NCBI GenBank assembly: GCA_023055505.1
Contig: JALIRH010000007.1
Span: 15,916,273 to 15,980,272, forward strand
DNA: 64,000 nucleotides
Reading direction: 5' to 3'
DNA from: Callipepla californica brunnescens
Lineage: Eukaryota; Chordata; Aves; Galliformes; Odontophoridae
Under the pieces are notes generated by a model. It worked only from the letters and a program-made list of their open reading frames with translations. It ran no database searches and had not been told where the DNA came from. Of the stretch, positions 24,073 through 35,814 are shown one piece after another (the stretch's first letter is position 1; every line of letters begins with the position of its first letter). Made by a program: the position numbers and the translations under genes.

Positions 24073-27000
24073 CCTTTTCACCGTCCTTAAAAGAGTTATT
24101 CTGTAACATGATCCAGAACAATAGAAAACCTGATACTTAATTATCTGACACCAGAATGCCAAAATACATGACATATTGAGCATTGTGTTTTGGGAAAATC
24201 ACGTGTTTCTACTTTTATCTGAATTTTTATCTGAATTTTTCCTTACCGTGGAGAAGAAATCTAAAAAGTACTAATTTCACAGAAAATGCAAATATTTTCT
24301 TTTCAGTCATTTGAATTGCCAATCATGGGAAATATCCTACATTCATGACTTCCTAGCTTGTGCTAAAACTTAGAGTAACATCATCCACTCTCTGGCATGT
24401 TACCAGAAGAGAAAAACAAGAAATAAACTACAATCAACTGTTGTATTTAAACATAAGGAATAAAGAATAAGTAATTCTACATTCTCATTTCCTTCTTTCT
24501 ATGCCTGCACTTTTTTTTTTTTTTTTGGCCAAAATATGTTTAATATTTTCTTAATGTATTAATTTAAGCATGTGTTACAACATCATAAAAAATGTAGGCA
24601 AGCACTAAGACTATTATAAAAGATAAGCTGTCATGTGGAAGTATTACCATTACTCCCTTGAGTTCCAGCTTTGAAGTATACTTTAGTTTCCTGAATCTGC
24701 ACTGTTTATTAAATCTTACTACTGCGTGATCCATTTTTTTCTTATTAGTGTAAGATCTTTTGCCTTTGTGATTTCTCAACCTTCTGCAGCTGTCTCTGTC
24801 TGATACTCAACCACAGCACCTTGCCGTTTTAACATCTTTTACATCCTCACACTTCCCCTTATGAGAGAAACAAACAAAATTATCACCTTTTTTACTAATG
24901 GAAAATTTAAGCACAGTAAGATTAGGGACTAGATCATAAAATGTCTTAAATGTTGTGATTTGAATGCTGCAATTTCTGACTTACAGGTTTCTTTCTGGTG
25001 GTTGCATATACAACGCTGATTCTTGAACTTAGGTCATTGATTGGGAAAAAAAGACAAATACAGGAGTTCTGCAAATAAATACCTGGTTGCTAATGGAATT
25101 GGAAGTGCAGATTATATGAATTCAGGAACAAATAATTTTTTGCTTTGTTTTCCATCACTGTCCCTATGCCTCAGCTAAGGATTATGATTCCTGTCTACGT
25201 GGACTTGACTTATTTTTCTGTTATGTAAACCAGAACAGAAATTTGAATGCAAATTCTTTCTTCTCAAATTAATTTCGCTATTTCAAAAGCAAGTGTTTCA
25301 TGTTAAAGGTATTTTGTTTTGTTTTGTTTGTTATTTAATCTATGATGATATGACAGATTAATTGAGTAAAAGAAAAATTTTAAGACTAATTTAGTCCTCT
25401 TATTGCATCTTATAAAGCAGCATAACATAGAAAGCAACTGTGGAGGCTAAGAACAACAATTCAGACTATATACCTAGCTTTGATATCCCTAGCTTCATTT
25501 TGGACTTCATGATCACCAGCATAAGTATGGACAGGTACATCCACTGAAATAGGTATTTTAACTTAGAAGTTTCAATTCGAGTTTGAGCTAGAAGTAGAAG
25601 CTGTAGAAGTTTGATCAGTTTAGAACTGCTTTTTAAATAGCACTTAAATAACATTTGACATTTTTCACTTTACAGAATTTGCCAAGTAGGTAGACAAAGA
25701 ATTCTAAGATCACATGAATTTCTGGAAATTTAATTGAGTCACAGCTAGTTCATGCCAGGCAAAATCCTAAACAGTAGACAAGGTTGGTGAAATTCACAGT
25801 CCTGAAATTAAATAAGATTTAACATCGAGAATCCCAATTTTATGGATCAGTAGAATGAACAGGTCAACCCAAAGCTACTGAACTCTAGATTCCTGGGACT
25901 GCTTTTACAGTTTTTCCTTAAACATGCTGGTTAAATGAGTAGATTTATGAAAGAATATAAATGGAGTCAATGTAAACTGCCTGGAGTCTGGACCAGAACC
26001 CAAGATTCCTGACTTCAAGGGATGCCTCCATGCACTAACTGCTCTATTGTTTTCCTATTATTCATTTCAGCAGATGATGTTTAGTATGAGTACCAACAGA
26101 ATCTTCAGAATATCTTTATAGTTGAGATACACAAAAAATAGGGATAGTAAGTTTTTTCAGATATGGCTAAGTAGTGAATAACAACACACAATATTGCAAG
26201 CACATATATTATTTGTTTGCTCAAATACGCAAACAAAGAATATTCTTCAATGTGTGACTGATACATTTTCTATTCATTTCTATGACTATTTCTAATATGA
26301 AATCACAGAATAGTCTGAGCTAGATGTTTAATGCCTGCGTTCTGCAGAAGAGTGCCAGGAGGAAACGGAAAGTACCTGTCAGTACCCTGTGTTCATTATG
26401 TGGAAGTCCACAGGTACCCAAAGCACACCCCCCTGTAGAAAAAGGAAGAGATCACAAAATAACTTCTTTCAATTCCATAGCTTAGCATCAAGTAAATTGA
26501 CTTACATTCCAGCTTCAAATTTCCTAAGCAACTTAGTCTCCAAATGCCATTATGTTATCATGCTTCTCAAACTAGGATTTTGCCTATGACATTTCCCAGG
26601 TAATTCTCAAAGGGACCATAAGTGACAATTAGGTTATATCTTCATTACTTTCCAAATATTTATTGTGATATTTTCACAGATCCATGATATGACCTCAATT
26701 AAAATTCAGTAAATCTTAGCCTGTTGCCTAAGTTCAGGCCAGACAGTAACTCCTCTATCTTGGCATAATTTTAATAAACGAGACATTTTATTTATCTTTG
26801 CAAAATAGAGTGAGATTGCTGGTTTATTTCTCATTCATGCCTATCTCAGATGTAATGGGAAGAGCTGATATTGCTGACGTTCTTAAGCTATTTCAGCTCT
26901 GTGTCATTTTGCAGTAAATCAGAGGATAACAATTATAAGCTCTTGGGCTGGCTACAAAATTCAGGAGTGTCTAAGAGTTTAAATATCTTGATAGCATTAC

Positions 27001-28988
27001 TTCCTTCTCATTTTACAAGTTTTAACTGAACCTTATCAAATAATGATTCCAGTATAAAAATAATTGTCTATAAAATTCTGGATATCATATCTGGCCCTCT
27101 GTTATAAAATAAAAGTGCAGTTCTGCGGTTCAAGTACTTATTAGATAGAGTAAATGGAGAAAGAGGAGAGGATATGCATTGCCTCTGAAATGAGTCTGAT
27201 TTCACTGGAAATGGAGGCTTTCTAATGACACATTTGAAATTTCCCAGGTATATGTCAAATCCTTCAAAAACATTTGTCATAGAATTACAAACTGTGTATC
27301 TCACAGATGAGGGGATTGGTATGGATGCTTTGCTGCAAATACACTGTGCTTTCTCTGAGCAGGAGTTTGCAACAGATAACTTCAGAAGACCGGTCCAAAT
27401 TAAGTCATTCTGTGATTTTGTGAGTTAATGCCTGTCCCATGCAATGCCTGGGCATGAGTGAGCCACTGTTCTCAATGGACTATAACAGATGGAGACTTCC
27501 TATTTTTTGGATAGAAAAATGAAGGCAGACTGCTTCTTTATACGGTTACAGGATATATGAGTTTGTGTTGCTTGCCTTAGGACCAGACAAGAGACTGTGA
27601 CATTTTATTAATTTCCTAACATTCCTATTTAATACAATTCATCTGAGTTTAACTTCAGCAAATAACAATAATTATATGTCAATCTATATTTTATTACTGA
27701 ACATGTGAAAAAGGAATATCCCAATACATAACACAACTCTAATATAATCTTTTTAAAAACAAACTCATAATCATTTAAAAAGTGTGTTCCATAAATAGAT
27801 TTCTAAATTTCTAGTCAAATGCATGTGTTTTTTTTATTCTTGCTTTTCATGAGGAACACTTTGTACATTTTTCTATTCATTCATTAAGATAAACAGTGAT
27901 CTGTTCTGAAAGATGTGCTGTGGTTCATGACCTCTTGTATAAAACTTTATGTAAAAGCAGTCTAGACTTAGATCAGGTACTGGAAGTGCAGAAGCAAGAC
28001 AGCTACATCATCTGATATTTCTCTGAAGTCTGTAGACTATGCACAGTAGGGATGTTGTGTATTTGGAAACTTTCCCAACATATCTTGTTGCTACAGTATT
28101 TTACATTTTGTTCAAACTAAACTATGAATATCATTGAACTCCTCCAAAAAAAGCACTAACAATTGGGAGCATGGGTGGAATATCACTAGTCCATCAGTGT
28201 GCATGTGATAAATTTTTTCTGTGTAAATAGTGCAGAAGAATCTAGAAAATAGTTCATTATCGCCACAGAAGCCAGTAAGAACCTATGAAATCTTAGATTT
28301 TTTTTTAATATTGATATTAATATGTGTCACTATTATATGTTACTCTGAATTTATGAAGATTTCCCAGTGAAATTTAAACTATAACTCAGAATAAAATCCC
28401 AGAAGCATTTTTGTGGGAAATTAATATGTTTCCATATTTTCTAGACTGGTTTAGAATTTCAAAGATCAATAACTTGTCATGAAAGGAAATATTTGTGATG
28501 AATTTTATTAAGTTTCTCAATTTCAGTGAAATTTAGGTGTTATTAGGGCATTTTACATGCTGTTCTCCAAGACTTCACTCAAAGCTAAATAAGAATGTGT
28601 TACTATCATAAGCTTTGAGACTGACCTTTTTTTCATATGTTCCTGCACCAGCCCCATCATAGTTTAAGAGGATTGTCACAAACTATAATAACTCTGAAGA
28701 ACAGTACTATAAGGTTGACACTGCTGTTAAAACACAACCTTTATCAGTTCCTGTATGAGAAAACAAATCCCATCAAGAGTTTCAAGAGTACTGAATGAAC
28801 TTTCAAGAGTTTTGAATGACAGTACATTCAACCAATAAACATTTCATCATCTCCATTTGGCTGAAAAAGAAAAAAAAAAGGGGGGAATTATAATGTTTTT
28901 CTGTTGGTACTAGAATAAGAAGATTGTTTAATAAAGCTCTCTTGTATAGAAATATTGCTATGAATAAAATGACTTCATAATGACAACT
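24073..28988. other. Longest stretch without recognised repeats, AT-rich
   Basis: About 4.9 kb in which I recognise no CR1, LTR or gene. It contains poly(T) at 24511-24526, a TTTTG repeat near 25312-25330 and a 21-bp direct duplication at 28780-28821. The frames at 25466-25654, 26389-26589, 27068-27304 and 27225-27428 lack domains. A CACAGAATAG sequence at 26306-26315 is too short to call a CR1 tail. Confidence 0.5.
28780..28821. repeat. 21-bp tandem duplication
   Basis: Two adjacent 21-base units starting TTTCAAGAGT and ending TGAATGAAC / TGAATGACA, differing at a few positions. A partial TCAAGAGT precedes them. Confidence 0.8.
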
Positions 28989-29148
28989 TTTTCACATTTA
29001 GGGAGATAGAGCACTGGAGCAGGCTGCACAGAGAGATGGTGGAGTCTCCTTCTCTGGAGACATTCAAGACCCATCTGGACAGCTATCTGTGCTACACTGG
29101 CTAGGGAGCTGCTTTGGCAGTGGGGTGGTACCCAGTGATCTCTAGAAA
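28989..29148 (+). mobile_element. CR1 3' region, decayed end
   Basis: Plus-strand ORF2 end and 3' UTR: AGAGCACTGGAGCAGGCTGC, GGAGTCTCCTTCTCTGGAGA, CATTCAAGACCCATCTGGAC and GGGAGCTGCTTTGGCAG. It loses identity in the terminal box (CAGTGATCTCTAGAAAC) and the octamer tail is not recognisable. Confidence 0.85.
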
Positions 29149-29765
29149 CAAACCAGGGATATCTAGATCCTCAGTTATTGTGAAATTTATGTTTATGGAA
29201 AAAATTGAAATTAAAAAAAATAAATAAAACCAGATGATCTTACATAGTATCCATTGATTCATTTAATTTGGTATGATGTTTTCCTATTAATTTGTTTAGT
29301 TTTCTTTACTGACTAATGTGTTAAATTTCAAATTTATATATATGAAGGAGTAGCAGAGATCAAGCATTATGAATTAATCTTAAGTCCCTATTTCCCACTA
29401 GTTTGCGTTGTGCTATTCAGGAGAGGATGTAAGAAGACGGCACGGTGGACACCTGGCAGTCTGCTAAGGTTAAGTGGACTGTTTTTTCTAAAGTACCCAA
29501 ACTGTCAAGAAGATACAAGAACTCCTTACTTTTCAGCTCCCTCACTTTGGGACATGTCTCTTTACTGTGCTTCAATGAACTCTCTTCTCACTAATTTTTT
29601 TAATTAAATGGTCTCCTTCATCATTGCCTGCTTCTGAGTTACACGTTTTAGATATCTCTTTGCCAAGACGAAGGCAAGTGAGAAGTTTTCAAGAGATGGC
29701 AGCTGTTCATATTTCACAGCACCAGCATGAGAGTATGCCCAAGGATGTAATAGATATCCTGTTCT
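29149..29765. other. Unique stretch
   Basis: No repeat or gene is recognised. Plus-strand frames at 29410-29607 and 29624-29815 have no domain, and the second runs into the CR1-like sequence that follows. Confidence 0.45.
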
Positions 29766-29818
29766 TGGAGACATTCAAGTTCAGTCTGGACAGGGCTTTG
29801 AGCATCCTGATTTAGCTG
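29766..29818 (+). mobile_element. Possible small CR1 relic
   Basis: CTTGGAGACATTCAAGTTCA followed by GTCTGGACAGGGCTTTGAGC resembles the CR1 3' UTR block in plus orientation. It is only about 50 bases and lies directly before a minus-strand CR1. Confidence 0.5.
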
Positions 29819-29821
29819 CAG

Positions 29822-30004
29822 ATCACAGAACCACAGAATCACAGAATTGTAGGGGTTGGAAGGGACCTCTAGAAATCACCTAGTCCAACCCCCTGCCAAA
29901 GCAGCTCCCTAGCCCAGGTTGCACAGGTAGGCATCCAAGCGGGTCTTGAACGTCTCCAGAGAAGGAGACTCCACCACCTCTCTGTGCAGCCTGTGCCACT
30001 GTTC
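29822..30004 (-). mobile_element. CR1 3'-end fragment
   Basis: Three inverted tail units, then the GGAAGGGACCTCTAGAAATC box, the CCTGCCAAAGCAGCTCCC block and the GGAGACTCCACCACCTCTC block. It is well preserved and close to the copies at 5181 and 20446, so a relatively young subfamily. 5'-truncated. Confidence 0.92.
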
Positions 30005-31740
30005 TTTTGAAATGTTTATAGCAATTTTTTCTTCACTGGAAATATTAAATGGATAAAGACAAGAGCAAAAGAAATTCAGTCATTTCTCCTTAATGCAAAC
30101 AAAAATGAAAACAAAAGACAAAAGTTGCAAGGTAAGAGAAAAAAATTATGAGTTAAAACACTACGATGTATGAAGTAAACATTGACCTTGACCTTACATC
30201 AAATTCTGATTTTGAATTTAGGTCATTCTGATGAATTATTTTGTTGATCAGATAATTATTTTTACCATGTTTTAAATGAATGAAAAAGGTAAAAATCATA
30301 ATTTAAGAACAACTACTGTTAGCTGTTCAGGGCCTAATTATTACAGCTTAATTCACTTTAAGACTCACGTCATAGAGAAGGAAGATTGTCTTCTAGGAAA
30401 TATCTTGTTTAACAGTGCTACCATAGCATGGAGATGCTCCAACAGCTGCTGGCACTCTCAACTAAAACCAAATTTCAAGCTGGAATTTCAAAGCAGAGTT
30501 ACTTCAGAAAGGTAATATGGTTTATCTTCTCCCAGATCAAGTTCATGTATACCTTGCATAACTGCAAGTTACTGTTGACAGTTTTTACTGTTGAGCACCA
30601 TAAATAATAGACAACACATATGACCTTGTGGGTATCACCAGTTTTTTCTTAAGCATTGTACACACCAATAGAAAAAAACCCAAGCTTAATTAATAAAATA
30701 AAAATAAAAGAAAAATCTCTTTTTTTACTTTTATCCCTTTTTTTCAGTAAGCAATCACAAGTTTCCACTATTTATTTTGACAGACAGTTATAGAGTAAGA
30801 AAAAAGGAAAAATAAAGATTTCAGCACTGTCATTTGATTTGCTGTGTAAAATATTTTCTCTCTTACCTTTTAAATCTCAAAATTTACAGATGTAAATTGT
30901 TTTCCTTGACAGTATATATTTATAAGTTACAATTAAATACTTATAAAAATATATGTGTGGAGTTCAGAATAAGGAAGGAATAATTGAAACAGCAGTAAAT
31001 GAGGTAAATAAAGGTCAGAGGTAAACAAATATGTTAAAATATTAGAATGCACTGGGAACTAACACTGTGGGAAAGGATTTTACAGCTTAGAACAGTCAGA
31101 TAATTCTTTTTCTTGTTCAAGCTGTGTAGTTTAAATCTTAGGCAGCTACAATAACACTGATCAATCACCTATAGCATTTTTATGGCTTTTTGTAAGAAAA
31201 TAGACATACTGTAATTCATAAGGGATTATCCCATCTTGTGTTGCAGTCTATATTTTTAAAGCATCTGATAGGCAAGAATGTCACACTTACGCCATGGATG
31301 AAACACTCCTATTAAGCATTAGCAAGGAATTTATGGATGATGCATTTGTGTTGACAAAGAAGCACAAGCCAAGTTTTCACAGGTGTCAGCTCTGTTTTGG
31401 AACTTGAATGAACAATTAACTGGGGCACTGAGGCTGCAGTAGGCTTCATCAGCTATTCACAGCCTGATGGCACGCTATGTCATTGGACGCGGGCAGCACA
31501 TTATGGAGATGTGTTCTGCCAGCAAGCTTGGTTCATGCTTGGTTGGAAGACACATATGACAGCAAGACCTCACACACAAATGAGTTTAGGCAAATCTGAG
31601 CCTTATAAAAGATGTAAGCATTGTGGGAGACAAACCCTCAGAAGTCAGAAAAGGGTTGAATGTGGAGGAGGGAAAGCATAGAGAAGAAAAAATTGAGTTA
31701 TTATAAAAGAATGAAGAAAATAAGAGGAAGATGTTTAAAA
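30005..31740. other. Unique stretch with a GC-richer island
   Basis: Mostly AT-rich. The part at about 31270-31570 is GC-richer and includes CATTGGACGCGGGCAGCACA, one of the few places with several CpGs outside repeats. No frame there has a recognisable domain. It may be a regulatory or conserved non-coding element, but the sequence alone cannot show that. Confidence 0.45.
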
Positions 31741-32690
31741 TCACAGAATAGGTGAGTTTGAAAGAGATCTGTGGAGACTTTTTCATTCCAGGTCAAGAAT
31801 TTGTGCTTCCCTTTCTTAAATTTCATGAGGTTCTCACCAGCCATTTCTCAGGTCTTGAACTCACTCTGAAAGAACAACTCTTAGTGTGCTACTTGTCCCT
31901 GTTTTGTACTATTTGCAGGCTTGTTGAGGGTATAATCTGCCAGGTCATTAATGAAGATGTTAAACAATATTGACTCCTGTAGTACCACTCCATTAATGAG
32001 TGCCTCCAAGTGGACTTTGTCTCACTGCTCAAAATCTTCATCTCCTAATGGTTCAGTCAGCTTACAACCTACCTCATCGTCCACTTACCTTGCCTATATT
32101 GACCAATTTGTCTGCAAGGACGTTATGAGAGGCAGTTTCTGAAGCCTTACTAAAATAAAGACAGTCACAGTTCTCATCTATCCTTATCTGTCCACCCAGT
32201 CATCTCATTTCAGAAGGCTAAGTTGGTCAAGCACTATTTTACTTCATAAATCCATATTGACTACTTGCAATCACCTTGTTCTTCCAGTGTCTGGAAATGG
32301 CTTCCAAGACAAGTGTTGCATGTGTCTAGAGACTGATGTTAGGTCTGTAGTACTTAGATCCTTCTTGCCCTTCTCAAAGATAGAGACGATAATTGCATTT
32401 TTTTAATCATCACAATATTTCGAAGATAACTGGGAGTGGTTCTGTGACATCAGCCAGGCTCCTCAGCATTCATGGGCACACTCTCATGGACTTATGCACA
32501 TTGTTTACTGCTTCCCTAACCATATCATTCTCCACTGAGGGTAACTCTTTCTCCAGACTTTCCCAGTGGTCTCAAGGTTCATGAAAGCAAATATTTCCAG
32601 AAAAGTCTGAGGTGAAGAAGGCATTGAGTATTGTGATGTTTTCCGTGTACTTTCTCATGGGACTCCCTCCTCCATTCAAGAGTATCTAGA
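31741..32690 (-). mobile_element. Old CR1 LINE, internally deleted
   Basis: The left edge (31741-31785) resembles an inverted CR1 tail (AATCACAGAATAGGTGAG, then GAAAGAGATCTGTGGAGAC). From about 31795 the sequence is minus-strand ORF2 running from the region just after the RT active site (AAATTTCATGAGGTTCTCAC), through the segment CAGGTCATTAATGAAGATGT and the RT palm, to the region upstream of RT near 32600-32690 (GAGGTGAAGAAGGCATTGAG). The part between the 3' UTR and the post-RT segment is missing. It is highly diverged with many indels and older than most other copies here. Frames at 31752-31973, 31951-32142 and 32393-32584 are antisense accidents. Confidence 0.82.
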
Positions 32691-34590
32691 GATATTTTGA
32701 AATCCCAGTTGTTCAGTCATTCTGGAAGAATGTAAACTTCAGTTTTAGTTATTTAACAAGACACTCTAGAGGTCTGAAGTTGACTGAGAAAAAGGAAGGT
32801 CATTCCTTCAGAATTACTTCCTTCCCCAGGTACTTAAAGGGCCATTTCTGTTTTGAACAGTGCTCCTTCAAGACTTGAACTAAGAAACTTTTTAAATAGC
32901 ATTATGACAACAGAAATTGTTTGGTTAATGTCAAACAGACAAGCTGAGCACATTCTTTAAGAGCACAGAATGCCCTCGCTTCTTCTTTCTAATGCAAGCT
33001 CATGACGATGTTTTTATTAAAATTACTGTTAGATGAACTGAAGGATCAAATTATAACCATTTGCTAATCTGAAAAGTCATTTCCATAGTCAACATTTATG
33101 TTCTCTGGGAAATTCAGTGTTTTCTAGCATTGCTCAAGCAAGTTTAATCATATTAGGAAAATAAGAAACACTAACTAAAATATCTAAATATTTCCTTCCA
33201 AAGGTAATGATTTCAAAACTAGAATATCTTTATGTAGTAAAGGGAATTTTCTCTAATATTAACCCCTGAAGATAAAACACATTGCAACATTATAAAAGGA
33301 TTGAAGGGAAACAAACAAACTAACTAACTAACAAACAAAAAAACCCAAGGTAATCTAAAAATCTATTCACATAAAGGTAAAAGTAGTGCTGTCATAAAGC
33401 TGGAAAAAGAATTAAGTCTCCTACATATGCATTAGGAAATGGTACAACCATGAAACAAAGATTCCCCAAGTTCCTTCATATGACAATGCAACAGTTTGGT
33501 ACCAGTAAGTATCTTTAAAATGCATGTCTTCCACTCACTGTGATACAAATGAAAAAACATAAATCTCTCAGAAGTAAGGTGCTGCTCCCAAAACAGCAAG
33601 TTCATTTTATCCCATCCAAGAAATAGATAAGCAGTAATAAAATAGCCAAAAAAACAAGGAACAAGAGTGTACAACAACCTGTAAAAAACAGTGATTCACA
33701 GTCTGGTAAAGAATCTTCTGGGTTTAATTGAAATTTCCACATCCAGCATGCGATGGAGTACTGCTAAGGAACTGAATTTAATACTTTCTTTCAAGAGTTC
33801 AAAGATGTTAGAGATTCATTACTGGGAACTGTTAGCTGCTTTTTCCCCTCCAGCCTTACTTCCAGTGAGAAGGTTTTTGTTACCTTTTCTAAACTGGGAT
33901 ATATTCTGAAGTTACCATCCACAGATGGTATTAATTTATTAATTTGTTTCAAGATTTCTCTTTAAGAAAGAGGTGATCAGTCTATAAATGAAAAAAAGAA
34001 AATTATCTACTCCTTGAGAAACTGGTTCTAGTATCTGATATTATCATTTTCTTCAGTTTCACAGAACTTGGTTAAAAATGCCAATTTCTACCCAGTTCAC
34101 AACAGTGGAAATCAGCTAACTTAACTAAATTTGAATTTCTGAAGAAAAACAGATTGAATTCCTGGATACAATTAATTTGACTTATATTAGATATCTTCTT
34201 AGAATGATATTGTATTAAATTTAGGTAGACAAGAACATCTGCTTTGTTTTTCTACAATAAGTACCAAAACACTGACCAGACTTCAAATGCAGTTCTTCCA
34301 AACACCTCTGGATTGTAAGAAATTTTTAGAGATAGACAAGTTTTAGCATAATAATCAGCTATCTTGGACACCAGAAGTTGAATGATCTACTAATTCCTAA
34401 TTACACTTCAGCTGATGTGGAGTATTTGAGAACAATGAGGTAATCAGTATATGTCCATAACATCAGGAACACCTTATATATCACCACAAACTGTGACATG
34501 ATCATGTAATTATCAATGACATAATGCAGCACAGTTGCACTAATTTGAAAAATAGTTACAGATGTACATCCTTTGGCTCCTGTATCAAGT
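32691..34590. other. Unique AT-rich stretch
   Basis: No gene is recognised. A small (CAAA)/(CTAA) repeat lies at 33309-33344. The frames at 33432-33677 (minus) and 33691-33909 (plus) have no domain. Confidence 0.5.
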
Positions 34591-35173
34591 TGAGATGGGT
34601 TAACACTGACAAAGGCCAAGCTTCCACCTAGCCACTCATTAAATTCAGCATGACAGGGGGAGAAAATGGGATGAGCATGGTCACGGACTAAGAGGAGGAT
34701 AAGGAGACTACTTCACAATTACTATCACAGGCAATAAAGGTGGTTAGTTTTGTGGAAAAATAATTTAATCTAATGAGAATTTTAAAAGATTTGGATAGTG
34801 ATAATCAAAGGCTGAACACTTTTCCTTCCTTTCCAATTTTCAACTTCCCTCCTTTTTTCCCAGCTCATCTATACCCTGCCTTTCAGCAACATGGAGATGT
34901 CCATGGGGAGCAGCAGTCAGTTCATATTTTCTCTCTTTTGCTCCTTTCCTCTCCCAGTTTTCCTTTGCTTCACTGAAAACTCTTCACAGCATGGAAATTT
35001 GTCACCAGCTGGGCAGCTGGGCTCAAATGTGTCCTGTGATGGGACCACTGTTGAGACAGTTGGAATCATCTGTGTCCAGTATAGGGCAGCCCCTGGTCTC
35101 TTCTCACAGAGCTCACTCCTGCAGCGTTCCTTTCCACTTTCATTCAATACACCAGCAGGAAGGCCAAATACCA
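34591..35173 (-). mobile_element. Bird ERV LTR (family B), solo
   Basis: The sequence resembles a common bird LTR in inverted orientation. It has the GGGTTAACACTGACAAAGGC edge, the CAATTACTATCACAGGCAAT and AATTTAATCTAATG segments, a pyrimidine-rich central part, and a GC-richer end with GGGCAGCCCCTGGTCTC and the CCAAATACCA edge. No gag, pol or env is adjacent. I could not find a convincing target-site duplication, and both boundaries are approximate. Non-coding remnant. Confidence 0.62.
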
Positions 35174-35284
35174 GGTAGATAAAAGGTGTTGAAACCACTA
35201 CCTGAAAGTAAAAATATTTGATAATGTTATCCTGTTATCCTCAGCATTCTCCTGGAGAAAGGAGCTGCTTGCTGCTAAGCCAGC

Positions 35285-35458
35285 TGTCTCCTGGATGAAG
35301 TGGGCTCAAAGAGTCATTGTGAATGTGGTTAAATCCAGCTGGTAGAAGTGGTGTTTCCCAAGGCTCAGCACTGGTTCAGTTTTGTTTCATATCTTTACCA
35401 ATAATATTATTGACGGATTGAGAGCACTGTCAGTAAATTTTGCAGACTACTCGCAGTA
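35285..35458 (+). mobile_element. CR1 RT palm fragment
   Basis: A plus-strand piece of CR1 RT: AGTGGTGTTTCCCAAGGCTC, the block before the active site, then N-F-A-D-Y-S in place of F-A-D-D-T, so the second catalytic aspartate is lost. It is truncated at both ends and lies about 110 bases after the LTR. Confidence 0.82.
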
Positions 35459-35531
35459 ATAAAATCATATCAGGAAAGACTGATATCTGGATTTGTTTTT
35501 GTTGTTTTTGTTGTTTGTGTTTTGTTTTTTG

Positions 35532-35558
35532 TTTTTTTTTTTTTGGGGGGGGGGGGGG
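35532..35558. repeat. T13G14 run
   Basis: Thirteen T followed directly by fourteen G, preceded by GTTTT-type repeats. The G run is long enough for G-quadruplex formation and is also a likely site of assembly or sequencing length error. Confidence 0.95.
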
Positions 35559-35659
35559 AAGGGGAAAGGTAAACTGTATCAATTACCTGAGAATGTTACA
35601 TTTTTTTGTGTGTGTGTATTTCTGCATTTTAACGAGAAAATGCTTCCTTTTAAAGACTG

Positions 35660-35814
35660 TTCTTCCTTCCCTCCTTCCCTCCTTCCCTCCTTCCCTCCTT
35701 CCCTCCCTCCTTCCTTCCCTCCCTCCCTCCTTCCCTCCTTCCCTCCCTCCCTCCTTCCCTCCTTCCCTCCCTCCTTCCCTCTTTCCTTTTCTTTTTCTCT
35801 CTTTCCTTTTCCTC
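35660..35814. repeat. 155-base homopyrimidine (CCTT/CCCT)n tract
   Basis: Every base from 35660 to 35814 is C or T, mostly alternating CCTT and CCCT units, becoming T-richer at the right end. The opposite strand is a GGAA/GGGA repeat. Apparent long frames here (35440-35900 plus, 35583-35859 minus) encode only Pro/Ser/Leu or Glu/Gly/Arg/Lys repeats and are not genes. Confidence 0.97.

Noticed and set aside
26301..26330. CR1 tail-like AATCACAGAATAG
   Set aside because: It is a single unit without the adjoining 3' UTR box; too short to call.
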